Positions 25,790 through 35,164 of a DNA stretch of 64,000 nucleotides are shown piece by piece. Under the pieces are notes generated by a model. It searched no databases. It saw only the letters and a list, made by a program, of their open reading frames with translations, and was not told the origin of the DNA. Positions within the stretch are counted from its first letter, which is position 1, and each line of letters begins with the position of its first letter. A program made the position numbers and the translations under genes. This DNA comes from Brevundimonas basaltis (GTDB lineage: Bacteria > Pseudomonadota > Alphaproteobacteria > Caulobacterales > Caulobacteraceae): NCBI RefSeq assembly GCF_014202075.1, contig NZ_JACHFZ010000002.1:248001-312000 (forward strand), written 5' to 3'.

Positions 25790-28519
25790 TTAGCCTGCTT
25801 CCGGCGGACGCGATACGGGGCGTTTGGCGGGACGCAGCCGGCCCACCTCGGAGACGTCGCGCAGGCTGGCGCGAACCGGGGTCGAGACCCGCGCGACGCG
25901 CCGGTCTTTCCAGTCCAGCACCGTCTCGAGATCGGCCCGCAGACGCTCCAGCGCCGATCCGGCCTTCGGCTTCCGACCTCGGGCGTCGGTGACGTAGAAA
26001 CTGTCCACGGCGCGCTCGCCGAAGCCGGCGATATGGGCCGAGCGCACCGACAGCCGATGCTCCGCCAGCACCCGCGCCAGATCGGCCAGCAGGCCCGGCC
26101 GGTCGGCCCCGGACACCTCGACCACGGCGGCGGACGGGCTCTGTTCGAGATCGATGATGGTCGTGGGGCGCACGTCGAAGGCGGCGCGGCGGGGGCTGAA
26201 CGGCGGCGAGGGCGGCGAGGGGCGGGCCGCCTGTCCCCGCGCCGCGGCCTCGAGCGCCTTGAGCAGACGGCTCAACCGGCGGGGCTCGGCCTGGCCGTAG
26301 GGGGCGCCGGCGCCGTCCTGCAGTTCGAACACGTCGAGGGCCGCGCCGTCCTCGGCCGTCGCCACCCGCGCCCCGACGACGTCCGCGCCCGCCGCAGACA
26401 ACGCCTGGGCCAGGTCCGCGAACAGCCCCGGCCGATCGCGCGCCGCCACCGCGACCCGGGTCGCCGTCGGGCCCTCCGTCTCCCCCGGGCCGGAGGCCAG
26501 AACCTCGGCCACCGCCCCTTGCGACCGGCCGCGGCGCATCAGCTCAGGATGGTCGTCCAACGGGTCGGCCGGATGCAGGGTCTCGCCCCGGAACGCGCGC
26601 TCGGTCTGCTGGTAGAGGTCGCGGATCAGCTGCCCCTTCCAGGCGTTCCACACCCCGGGGCCGACGGCGCGGATGTCGGCGACGGTGAGGATCAGCAGGG
26701 TGCGCAGCCGCTCGGGATCGCCGACCAGTTCGGTGAAGGCCCGCACCGTCTCCGGGTCCGACACGTCGCGCTTCTGGGCGTAGTCGCTGAGCGCCAGATG
26801 GTTGCGCACCAGCCAGACCACGAACTCGATCCGGCGCGGGTCGAGGCCGAGCCTTTCACAGGCGCGGCGGGCCGCAATGGCGCCATCCTCGAGCTGGCCC
26901 CGGTCGCCGCCCTTGCCGACGTCGTGCAGCATCATGGCCAGCATCAAGGCCTCGAAATCGTCGATGCGGTGGACGATCTCGCTGGCGTTGGGGTGCTCCG
27001 CCTTGAGCTTGCCCCGCCAGATGTCGTTGATCAGGCCGATGGCCTGCAAGGTGTGCTCGTCGACCGTATAGGCGTGGTACATGTTGAACTGGGTCTGGCC
27101 GACGATCCGCCCCCATTCCGGCAGGAAGCGCCCCAGCAGGCCGGTCTCGTTCATCATCGACAGCACGCGATAGGGCCTCTGCCCTTCGGCGAGGATGTCG
27201 AGAAAGGCGCGCGCGGCGACCGGATCGCGGCGCAGCGACGGCGTCACCAGCGGCAAGGACCGGCTGACCGCCGAAAAGGCGTCGGGATGCAGATCCAGAT
27301 CGTGGTCGTCGGCGATCCGGAACAGGATCAACAGCTTGGTCGGATCCTCCGCGAACACCTCCGGACCGGTCACCGACAGGCGGCCGGCGACTTCCACGAA
27401 GCCGTCGACGCCGAGCTTGCGCCGCCGGCCCGGGATCAGCCGCGAGAGGCTGAGGGTGGGCTTCTGCTGGCGCGCCTCCAGCTTGGCCGACATGGCCCGT
27501 GTCAGGGCGCCGACTTCGCGGGCGACGATGAAATAGCGGCGCATGAAGCGCTCGACCGCCGGCTCGTCGCCGCGGCCGCGCCAGCCCATGCGCCGCGCCA
27601 CCTCGGGCTGCAGGTCGAACGTCAGCTTCTCCTCGGCGCGCCCGGCGACCCTGTGCAGATGCGCCCGCGTGCGCCACAGGAAGTCGAACGCCTCCTCGAA
27701 GGTGCGGCGCTCCCGCGCGGTCAGCAGATCGTCCATGACGCGCGCGCCCAGGGGGCTGTCGGGCGCCAGCGAGCGGGCGATCCAGAACAGGGTGTTGAGA
27801 TCGCGCAGGCCGCCCTTGCCGTCCTTGACGTTGGGCTCCACCCGGTAGCGCACCGCTCCGGCCTTCTGGTGACGCGCGTCGCGCTCTTCCAGCTTGGCGG
27901 CGATGAAGGGCCGGGGATCGGACCGGGCCATAAAGGCCTGGAACCGGCCGATGAAGTCCTCGGCCAGTGCTTGGTCCCCGGCCACCGGCCGCGCCTCCAG
28001 CAGGGCCGTGCGCACGGTCATGTCCGACTTCGCCAGCGCCAGGCATTCGTCGACCGAGCGCGCCGACTGGCCGACCTTCACGCCGAGATCCCACAGCACA
28101 TACAGCATGAACTCGATCACCTGTTCGGTGCGCGGGATGGACTTCCATGGGCGCAGGAACAACAGGTCGAGATCGGAGAAGGGCGCCAGCACGCCGCGCC
28201 CGTAGCCGCCGACCGCGATCAGGCTGAGCCGCTCGGCCGCGGTCGGATTGGGGGCCGGATACAGGACCTCCGTCGCGAACCGCCACAGGGAGGTCAGCAT
28301 CTCGTCGGCGGCTGCCGCGTGCAGCCGCGCCACCTCGACGCCGCCGAGACCGTGTTCGAGCCGTTGGGCCGCGCGGGTCCGGGCGGCCTCCCACGACTGC
28401 CGGAGCAGGGCGGTGGCGGCGGCCCGCGGGTCGCTCGCCGCGGCGGCCGCGGCCCAGGCGTCGATGTCGGCCGTCGGCGGGGCGGCGGCGTCGGACGGGC
28501 GGCGACTGCGGGGACTCAT
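25790..28519 (-). CDS. glnD: PII uridylyltransferase / uridylyl-removing enzyme
   Basis: The nitrogen sensor that adds UMP to, or removes it from, PII proteins according to glutamine. 909 residues. The nucleotidyltransferase motif GGYGRGVLAPFSDLDLL is at 104-120; the HD hydrolase motif MLHDVGKG is near 531; two C-terminal ACT domains (about 700-780 and 820-890) bind glutamine. I start at MSPRSRRPSDAAAP; codons further upstream overlap the divergent CAP gene. Its operon continues into murJ and trpS. Confidence 0.96.
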   Translation of the reverse strand: MSPRSRRPSDAAAPPTADIDAWAAAAAASDPRAAATALLRQSWEAARTRAAQRLEHGLGGVEVARLHAAAADEMLTSLWRFATEVLYPAPNPTAAERLSLIAVGGYGRGVLAPFSDLDLLFLRPWKSIPRTEQVIEFMLYVLWDLGVKVGQSARSVDECLALAKSDMTVRTALLEARPVAGDQALAEDFIGRFQAFMARSDPRPFIAAKLEERDARHQKAGAVRYRVEPNVKDGKGGLRDLNTLFWIARSLAPDSPLGARVMDDLLTARERRTFEEAFDFLWRTRAHLHRVAGRAEEKLTFDLQPEVARRMGWRGRGDEPAVERFMRRYFIVAREVGALTRAMSAKLEARQQKPTLSLSRLIPGRRRKLGVDGFVEVAGRLSVTGPEVFAEDPTKLLILFRIADDHDLDLHPDAFSAVSRSLPLVTPSLRRDPVAARAFLDILAEGQRPYRVLSMMNETGLLGRFLPEWGRIVGQTQFNMYHAYTVDEHTLQAIGLINDIWRGKLKAEHPNASEIVHRIDDFEALMLAMMLHDVGKGGDRGQLEDGAIAARRACERLGLDPRRIEFVVWLVRNHLALSDYAQKRDVSDPETVRAFTELVGDPERLRTLLILTVADIRAVGPGVWNAWKGQLIRDLYQQTERAFRGETLHPADPLDDHPELMRRGRSQGAVAEVLASGPGETEGPTATRVAVAARDRPGLFADLAQALSAAGADVVGARVATAEDGAALDVFELQDGAGAPYGQAEPRRLSRLLKALEAAARGQAARPSPPSPPFSPRRAAFDVRPTTIIDLEQSPSAAVVEVSGADRPGLLADLARVLAEHRLSVRSAHIAGFGERAVDSFYVTDARGRKPKAGSALERLRADLETVLDWKDRRVARVSTPVRASLRDVSEVGRLRPAKRPVSRPPEAG

Positions 28520-28579
28520 CGGGTCGGTATAGACCGGGGCGCGGGCCTGCGCGACAGTGGCCGGGACCGGGAGACGCGG

Positions 28580-29218
28580 ATGATCAGAACCACGGGCCTG
28601 ATGTTGGCCATCCTCGTCGCGGGATGCGCGCCGGCCGATCCCGTCCGTCCGCCAGCGGCGGCGCAGGGTCCGACGCGAGCCGTCGCGCGGGCCGACATCG
28701 TCGCCGAGCTCAACGCCGCCCGGACCGACCCGGCCGCCTACGCCCGCAAGGCCCGCGCCCTGCGCGCCCTGTTCAACGGCGACCGCATCGAACGGCCGGG
28801 CGAGATCGCGCTGGTCACCCGGGAAGGGCCGGAGGCGGTCGATGAGGCCATCGCCTTCCTCGAGACGCAGACACCGCGCCCGGCGCTGCGGGGCAGTCCG
28901 GGACTGGACCGCGCCGCGGCAGAACACGCCGACGAGCAGAGCCGGACGGGGCAGGTCGCCCATGCCGGGGCGGACGGATCGAGCCCCTCGGACCGGATGC
29001 GCCGTCAGGGCCGCTGGTCGGCGACGGGCGAGGCCATCGCCTACGGTTCCGACCGGGCCGAGGACGTGATCCTGCAGTTGATCGTCGACGACGGCGTGCC
29101 CGACCGGGGCCATCGCACCATCCTGTTCAATCCGGTCTATACGCTGGTCGGCGCGGCCTGCGCCCCGCATCCGGTCTGGCGCTCCGTCTGCGTGCTCGAC
29201 TTCGCCCGGGCCGGTTAG
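28580..29218 (+). CDS. CAP/SCP-domain lipoprotein
   Basis: 212 residues. A short lipoprotein signal with lipobox VAGC (Cys16) is followed by a CAP (PR-1-like) domain: IVAELNAARTDPAAYARKAR is the usual first helix, DRAAAEHADEQSRTGQVAHAG carries the conserved His and Glu, and DRGHRTILFNPVYTLVGAAC is the typical C-terminal part. Function in bacteria is unclear; some members act at the cell wall. Its TAG overlaps the convergent mutS TAA by three bases. Confidence 0.85.
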   Translation: MIRTTGLMLAILVAGCAPADPVRPPAAAQGPTRAVARADIVAELNAARTDPAAYARKARALRALFNGDRIERPGEIALVTREGPEAVDEAIAFLETQTPRPALRGSPGLDRAAAEHADEQSRTGQVAHAGADGSSPSDRMRRQGRWSATGEAIAYGSDRAEDVILQLIVDDGVPDRGHRTILFNPVYTLVGAACAPHPVWRSVCVLDFARAG

Positions 29219-31905
29219 GGGCGGATGGCCTTCAGCCGGTAGAGCGCCTCCAGGGCCTCGCGCGGCGACAGTTCGTCCGGCTCGATGGCCGTGAGCGCGT
29301 CATGCAGGGCCGAGGACGGGGGTCGGGCGGGCGTTTCCGTAACCGCGAACAGGGGCAGGTCGTCGAGGCTGACGGCGGCGGTCTTCTCACCCTCAAGCCG
29401 GTCCAGCACCGCCCGGGCCCGCGCCACGACGGCGGGGGGCACCCCCGCCAGCTTCGCGACCTGCACCCCATAGGAGCGGTCGGCCGCCCCCGGCGCGGCC
29501 TCGTGCAGGAAAACGAGATCGCCGTTCCATTCGCGGGCCTTCATCGACAGATTGCAGACGTGGGCCAGCCGCGTCTCCAGCCCGGCCAGCTCATGATAGT
29601 GGGTCGCGAAAAGCGTGCGGGCGCGGTTGTGATCGTGCAGGGCCTCGGCCACCGCCCAGGCGATGGCGAGGCCGTCATAGGTCGCGGTGCCGCGCCCGAT
29701 CTCGTCCAGTACGACGAAGCTGCGGTCGGTGGCCTGGGTCAGGATGGCGGCGGTTTCGACCATCTCCATCATGAAGGTGGAGCGGCCGCGGGCGAGGTCG
29801 TCGCCGGCCCCGACGCGGCTGAACAGCCGGTCGACGACGCCGAGCCGCATGGCCTTCGCCGGGACGAAGGCGCCGGCCTGGGCCAGCACGACCAGCAGGG
29901 CGTTCTGACGCAGGAAGGTGGATTTACCCGCCATGTTCGGGCCGGTGACGATCGACAGCCGGGCGCAGTTGGCGCCTGAGCCGTCCAGCCGGCAGTCGTT
30001 CGGCGTATAGGGGTCGCCGGCCGCCTTGACCGCCGCCTCGACCACCGGATGGCGTCCGGCCGTGACCTCGAAGCAGGCAGTGTCGTCCACCGCCGGACGG
30101 ACGGCCCCGACCTCCTCGGCCCATTCCGCGAGGGCCGCGTGGGCGTCCAGTTCGGCCAGCGCCTCGGCGACGGCCTGCAGGGGCCGCGCCAGCAACTGGA
30201 CCGTATGCCGCCAGGTCTCGAAGGTCTCGCCCTCGATGGCCAGCGCCCGATGACCGGCCTGACTGATCTTCGCGTCCAGCTCGGACAGTTCGACCGTGGT
30301 GAAGCGGACCTGGTTGGCGAGGGTCTGGCGGTGGATGAAGGGGCTGTCGCCGCTCGGGCGCAGCAGCGGCTCGGCGGCCCTGGCCGAGACCTCGAGGAAA
30401 TAGCCGAGCACGGCGTTGTGCTTGATCTTGAACGGCACACCCGCATCGGCGACCGCCCGCGCCTCCAGATCGGCCACCACGCGGCGGCTGTCGTCGCGCA
30501 GGCGTCGCGCCTCTTCCAGCTCGGGCCGGTAGCCGGGAGCGACGAAGCCGCCGTCACGGGCCAGATGCGGCGGCTCGGCGACGAGGCCTTCGGCCAGATC
30601 GACCAGAAGGCCGCCGGTCTCGGGCGACAGCATCAGCCGGTCCAGGCAGGCGACCAGCCGGACCGGCGGGCCGGTCAGCGCGTCGCGATCGGGCGGGAAC
30701 AGGCCGGCCACGCCCTCTGCGACCGACAGGCCGGCGCGGATGGCGGCCAGATCGCGCGGGCCGCCCCGCCCGAGAACCAGCCGCGACACCGCCCGGGCCA
30801 CGTCCGGGGCCGCCTTCAGCCCGTCGCGCAAATCGCGGCGCAGATCGCGGCGCTCGAGCAGCCATTCGACCGCGTCGAGGCCGTGATTGATGGCCACGGG
30901 GTCGCGCAGGGGGCGGGCGATCCGCTCGGCGAGGGCCCGCGCTCCGCCCGAGGTGACCGTGCGGTCGATGCAGGCCAGCAGCGAACCGTCGCGTTCGCCG
31001 CGCTGGGTGCGGTCGATCTCGAGACTCAGCCGGGTGGCCGGATCGATGGCGAGAAAGCCGGTGTCGCCGGACCGTCGGGGCGGCGACAGGGCGGGGATCT
31101 TGCCGGCCTGGGTCGTTTCCAGATAGGCGGCGATCAGTCCCAGCGCGGAAACTTCGCCTTCCTCGAAGGCGCCGTAGCCGTCGAGCGAGGCGACGCCGTA
31201 AAGGCGCTCGACCCGGACCCGGGCCCCTACCGGCTCGGCCATGGCCTGCGGCAGGGCCTGGACCACGCCGCCCGATCCGTCGAGCGCCGCCCTGGCCGCC
31301 TCGTCCGAGAACAGCCGGTCGGGGACCAGCACCTCGGACGGCCGGAACGACGCCAGGGTCGCGGCCAGATCCTCCAGCGAACAGCCCACCACATCGACCG
31401 AGCCGGCCGACAGTTCGACCACCGCCACCGCCGCCCGGCCCCTGCGGATCGACACCGCGGCCAGCCGGTTGGCCCCGCGTGCGTCCAGCAGGCTGTCCTC
31501 GGTCAGGGTGCCGGGGGTGACCACGCGGACGATGTCGCGGTGGACCACCGCCTTGGAGCCGCGTTTCTTCGCCTCGGACGGCGCCTCCAGCTGTTCGCAG
31601 ATCGCCGCCTTGAACCCCTGCCGGATCAGCCGCGCCAGATAGCCGTCCAGCGCGTGGACCGGCACCCCGGCCATGGGGATGTCCTCGCCCTGGTGCTTGC
31701 CCCGCTTGGTCAGGGTGATGCCCAGGGCGGCGGCCGCGATTTCGGCGTCCTTGAAGAACAGCTCGTAAAAATCGCCCATGCGGAAGAACAGGATGGCGTC
31801 CGGCGCCTGGGCCTTGGCCGCCAGGAACTGCGCCATGACCGGCGTCACGCCTTCGGCGGACGGCAGGCTTTCGGCTTTCGGCGGATGGGCTAGGGGGGCG
31901 TTCAT
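29215..31905 (-). CDS. mutS: DNA mismatch repair protein MutS
   Basis: Recognises mismatches and small loops and recruits MutL. 896 residues. The mismatch-stacking F-x-E motif is FYE at 46-48 in RMGDFYELFF; the Walker A motif GPNMAGKST lies near 650, followed by DEIGRGT and the ATHYHEL signature. The C-terminal dimerisation helix ends AIEPDELSPREALEALYRLK. The start MNAPLAHPPKAESLP is clear. It overlaps the convergent CAP gene only at the stops. Confidence 0.97.
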   Translation of the reverse strand: MNAPLAHPPKAESLPSAEGVTPVMAQFLAAKAQAPDAILFFRMGDFYELFFKDAEIAAAALGITLTKRGKHQGEDIPMAGVPVHALDGYLARLIRQGFKAAICEQLEAPSEAKKRGSKAVVHRDIVRVVTPGTLTEDSLLDARGANRLAAVSIRRGRAAVAVVELSAGSVDVVGCSLEDLAATLASFRPSEVLVPDRLFSDEAARAALDGSGGVVQALPQAMAEPVGARVRVERLYGVASLDGYGAFEEGEVSALGLIAAYLETTQAGKIPALSPPRRSGDTGFLAIDPATRLSLEIDRTQRGERDGSLLACIDRTVTSGGARALAERIARPLRDPVAINHGLDAVEWLLERRDLRRDLRDGLKAAPDVARAVSRLVLGRGGPRDLAAIRAGLSVAEGVAGLFPPDRDALTGPPVRLVACLDRLMLSPETGGLLVDLAEGLVAEPPHLARDGGFVAPGYRPELEEARRLRDDSRRVVADLEARAVADAGVPFKIKHNAVLGYFLEVSARAAEPLLRPSGDSPFIHRQTLANQVRFTTVELSELDAKISQAGHRALAIEGETFETWRHTVQLLARPLQAVAEALAELDAHAALAEWAEEVGAVRPAVDDTACFEVTAGRHPVVEAAVKAAGDPYTPNDCRLDGSGANCARLSIVTGPNMAGKSTFLRQNALLVVLAQAGAFVPAKAMRLGVVDRLFSRVGAGDDLARGRSTFMMEMVETAAILTQATDRSFVVLDEIGRGTATYDGLAIAWAVAEALHDHNRARTLFATHYHELAGLETRLAHVCNLSMKAREWNGDLVFLHEAAPGAADRSYGVQVAKLAGVPPAVVARARAVLDRLEGEKTAAVSLDDLPLFAVTETPARPPSSALHDALTAIEPDELSPREALEALYRLKAIRP

Positions 31906-32059
31906 CTGAGCCGCGCAGGGTGAAGGAATGAGGGGGCGCGCTCAAGCGTTCCATTGCGCCTCCCTGTCGGGGTGAGGTCGGCCATGCTCGTTGTGACGAA
32001 CCAGCCGGCGGCGGGCCTCGGTCATGGGGTTGCCGCTTGTCCGAACGGTGTGTCCCTGC

Positions 32060-32225
32060 GACAAGCGGGGCAGGCGGTTAAGGGAACGCGGTCCGACACC
32101 GCGGCTGTGCCCGCAACTGTAGGCGGCGAGACGGACGATCATTCCGGGGCCTTGGCTCCGGCGTCACTGGGAAACCGGGAAGGCGCGATCCTCCGTTTTT
32201 GACCCGCAAGCCAGGAGACCTGGCC
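32060..32225 (+). ncRNA. Cobalamin riboswitch upstream of btuB
   Basis: An adenosylcobalamin-sensing leader. Conserved cores are in order: AGGGAACGCGG (32081), GCTGTGCCCGCAACTGTA (32104-32121), CACTGGGAAACCGGGAAGG (from 32165), and the B12 box GCCAGGAGACCTGGC (32210-32224). The boundaries are approximate. About 150 bases of GC-rich leader separate it from the btuB start, enough for a ribosome-site-masking or terminator platform. It lies in the 470-base mutS-btuB gap, whose remaining left part should hold the mutS and btuB promoters. Confidence 0.93.
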
Positions 32226-32375
32226 GCCGATGTCGTCCGTCCGCTGCCCGGGACCAGGCAGAGACGCGGTGATCCGTCGAGGCGACCCGACACCTGCGCC
32301 GTCCATTCCGGGCGGGTCGGCCGCCATTCACACGTCGCCGCGACGCGCTCGCGCGGGGACGACGGAGCCATCGCA

Positions 32376-34187
32376 ATGACGCGATCCCTTCTGCTCGCCA
32401 CGGCCGCGACCGTGCTTCTGCCCGCCCACGCCTTCGCCCAGGCGGCGGACGATCCCCTGCCCGAGGTGGTGGTCACCGCCACCCGCCTGCCCGCCGTCGT
32501 CGCCGACACGCCGGGCGCCCGGGTCATCGACCGGGCGACCATCGACCGGCGCGGGGCGGTGTTCGCGGCGGACATCCTGCCCGACGTGCCCGGTCTGTCG
32601 GTCTATCGGGCCGGCCTCGGCGGCGTCACCTCCGTGCGCATTCGCGGGACCAGCCAGGACAAGTCGCTGGTGCTGGTCGACGGCGTGCCGGTCAACGATC
32701 CCAGCCAGCCGGCCGGGGGCTTCGACTTCTCCGGATTCGACCTCGGCGACATCGAACGCATCGAGGTGCTTGGCGGGCCGCAATCGTCGCTGTGGGGATC
32801 CGACGCCATCGGCGGAGTCATCGCCTTCACCTCGCGCGAATTGGACGGCGTCCGGGCCGAGGTCGAGGCCGGCGCGTTCGACACGGTGCGCGGCCGCCTC
32901 GCGGCGGGCGTCGCTGAAGACCGCTACGCCATCGGCGCCTTCGTGTCGCGCTTCGACACCGACGGGATCTCCGCCGCCGCCACGGGGACGGAGGCCGACG
33001 GTTTTGACAACACCACTGTTGGGGCCAACGGCCGCTACGCCTTTAGCGACCGGGTCGGGATCGACGCGCGGGTCCGGCAAGCCGACAGCTTCGCCGAGAT
33101 CGACGGCTGGGGTCCGGTCGACACCCTCGACACCGCCGCCACGGTCAACCGGTCCGGCCGGGCGCGAATGACAGTTCGCGACCTGCTGGGACTGGACCAT
33201 CAGTTCATCGCCGCCGCATCAGATGTCGAGCGTATCACCGACAGCGCCTTCCCCTCGACCTATGAGGGCAAGCACCGCCTGTGGCGCTGGCAGGCCGACA
33301 GCCGGGGGGCGGGCCCCGTCCGCTACGCCGTCGGCCTTGAGCGCGAGGAGACCGAGGCGTTCCTGAACGGTTCCAGCGCCGGGCTGGGCGTCGGGTCGGC
33401 GTTCGGGACCGTGCGCTGGCAGGCCTCGGATCGGCTGACCCTCAACCTCGGTCTCCGCCACGATTCGACCGATGACTTCGGCGGCGAGACCACGGGGCGG
33501 CTGTCGGCGGCGTACGACCTCCTTGCCGGCCTCACCGTGTCAGGGGCCTGGGGGACCGGCTTCAAAACGCCCAGCGTCAGCCAGGCAGTGTGCGATTTCT
33601 GCTTCGTCCTGCCGGGCACCGTTGTCGCGCCGCTGGTCCCGGAATACGCCACGGGCGGCGAGATCGCGCTCGGCTGGCGCTCCGCCGACGGCCGCTTCGA
33701 CGGCCGGGCGACCCTCTACCGGCTGGAGGTCGAAGACCAGATCGACGGCTTCTTCGATCCCGGATCCTTCGAGTTCTACTACGTCAACATCGCCGAGACG
33801 CGCACCGACGGGGTCGAACTGGAAGGCGGCGCGATCCTCGGCGGCGGCTTCGATCTGTCGTTGGCCTATGCGTGGACCGAAGCGGTCAATGCCACGACCG
33901 GCGCGGCCATACTGCGCGTTCCGGAGCAGGCCGGTTCGGCGACGCTGGGCTGGAGCGGCGAGCGGCTGTCGGCGGCCCTGACCGTGCGGGCGGAAGGCGA
34001 CATGCCGGACTCGGGCGGGACGCGGGACGGCTTCGTCACCGCCAACCTGAACGCCGCCTGGAACCTGACCGATCGGGTCACCCTGACGGCGCGGGTCGAG
34101 AACCTGGCGGATGAGCGTTATCAGCAGCTGCTCGGCTATGGCGAGCCGGGCCGGTCCGGCTACCTCGGGATCAGGCTGCGCTACTGA
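32376..34187 (+). CDS. btuB: TonB-dependent vitamin B12 receptor, BtuB type
   Basis: An outer-membrane 22-strand barrel receptor, 603 residues. The signal peptide (MTRSLLLATAATVLLPAHAFAQ) is followed by the TonB box region LPEVVVTATR (28-37), the plug domain with RIRGTSQDKSLVLVDGVPVN and GPQSSLWGSDAIGGVI, then barrel strands ending GYLGIRLRY with a terminal aromatic. The cobalamin riboswitch upstream fixes the substrate class. I start at the ATG after GGAG; earlier in-frame ATGs fall inside the riboswitch leader. Confidence 0.93.
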   Translation: MTRSLLLATAATVLLPAHAFAQAADDPLPEVVVTATRLPAVVADTPGARVIDRATIDRRGAVFAADILPDVPGLSVYRAGLGGVTSVRIRGTSQDKSLVLVDGVPVNDPSQPAGGFDFSGFDLGDIERIEVLGGPQSSLWGSDAIGGVIAFTSRELDGVRAEVEAGAFDTVRGRLAAGVAEDRYAIGAFVSRFDTDGISAAATGTEADGFDNTTVGANGRYAFSDRVGIDARVRQADSFAEIDGWGPVDTLDTAATVNRSGRARMTVRDLLGLDHQFIAAASDVERITDSAFPSTYEGKHRLWRWQADSRGAGPVRYAVGLEREETEAFLNGSSAGLGVGSAFGTVRWQASDRLTLNLGLRHDSTDDFGGETTGRLSAAYDLLAGLTVSGAWGTGFKTPSVSQAVCDFCFVLPGTVVAPLVPEYATGGEIALGWRSADGRFDGRATLYRLEVEDQIDGFFDPGSFEFYYVNIAETRTDGVELEGGAILGGGFDLSLAYAWTEAVNATTGAAILRVPEQAGSATLGWSGERLSAALTVRAEGDMPDSGGTRDGFVTANLNAAWNLTDRVTLTARVENLADERYQQLLGYGEPGRSGYLGIRLRY

Positions 34188-35076
34188 TGGCGCGGGGGCC
34201 GGCGGCGGCGACCGTCGCCGGCTCCAGCTGCAGGGCGGCCCAGTCGAGCGCGGGGGTCGGAGCGTTGGCGGCGGCGACCACGGCGCGCAGTTCGGCGGCC
34301 GAGGCGACGCTGGCGATCACCGCCGAGACCTCCGGCAGGCCCATGGCGTAGGCCAGGGTGGCCTGCATCGGATCGATCCGGGCCTCGGCCAGGCGGCGGC
34401 GGATGCGCGACAGGGCGTGGGCATGGCGGGCCATTTCAGGCGGCAGCGGCTCGCCGCTGATGAACAGAAGGCCGTCGGCGAACACCGAGGTGGCGTGAAC
34501 GGCGACGCCGAGCGTGGCCAGCTCCGACAGGACGCCGGTGTGCTGGATGCGCTGGTCGAGCAGGTTGATCGGCAGTTCGATGACGTCGGGCCGGAACCGT
34601 CGCGCCAGCAGGGCGGGGCCGTCCTCGACGCCGGCGCGGAATCCGATGCGGCGATAGAGGCTGCGCGCCTTCAGCGCCTCGAGCCGGTCCCACAGGGCGC
34701 GGCCCTCGGCTCCGGCCAGATCGTCAGCGCTGGAGACGAGAAGCGTGTCGCCGCGGGGCAGGCCGAGCCGCTCCAGCGAGCGGCGGGCGCGGGCCTCGAC
34801 GCGATCCACCCCGTCGGTGATCGAGACGGTGCGGACCGTGACCTGGAAGGGGGAGGGGAAGGGCCAGGCCTGGCCCAGCCGGCGTTCGCCGTCGCCGTCC
34901 GGCTTGGTCGCCACCAGGGTGACCCCGGCGTCGGCGGCGGTCTGCAGCAGAAACCGCAAGGCTTCCTCGCGCGCGCCGGCCGGCAGCGGCGCATAGGCGT
35001 TCACGGCGCGCGCCGGCTCGTGGACGACGGCCACGGCCAGTTTGTCGATCGGAGATGGAGCGCGATTGGGGAGCAC
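34171..35076 (-). CDS. Aldo/keto-reductase-fold protein lacking the catalytic tetrad
   Basis: About 301 residues from a GTG (VLPNRAPSPIDKLAVAVV); the start is uncertain. The overall order (strand-helix periodicity, RRSLERLGLPRGDTLLV, DVIELPINLLDQR, LPEVSAVIASVASAAEL) is that of the aldo/keto reductase barrel. The catalytic Asp, Tyr, Lys and His are not found at their expected places: the DTA/YG segment reads VATKPDGDGERRLG, the Lys position reads VRTV near 82, and the His position reads LLVSSADD near 115. It may be a non-catalytic relative. Its end overlaps btuB by 17 bases, convergent. Confidence 0.72.
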   Translation of the reverse strand: MLPNRAPSPIDKLAVAVVHEPARAVNAYAPLPAGAREEALRFLLQTAADAGVTLVATKPDGDGERRLGQAWPFPSPFQVTVRTVSITDGVDRVEARARRSLERLGLPRGDTLLVSSADDLAGAEGRALWDRLEALKARSLYRRIGFRAGVEDGPALLARRFRPDVIELPINLLDQRIQHTGVLSELATLGVAVHATSVFADGLLFISGEPLPPEMARHAHALSRIRRRLAEARIDPMQATLAYAMGLPEVSAVIASVASAAELRAVVAAANAPTPALDWAALQLEPATVAAAGPRAISSAA

Positions 35077-35164
35077 CGTCGGACTGTGGCGCTGAAAGTT
35101 TAAGGCCCCCCTTCCGAGACCTTGACCGAATCTTACCGCGGGAACGGTGGTTCCCCGTTTTGGG

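Noticed and set aside
24038-29218. Very long plus-strand open frame opposite murJ and glnD
   Set aside because: Composition is Gly/Arg/His/Asp-rich with no domain; it is the antisense reading of high-GC codons. Only its last 212 codons, in the same frame, form a real gene (the CAP lipoprotein).
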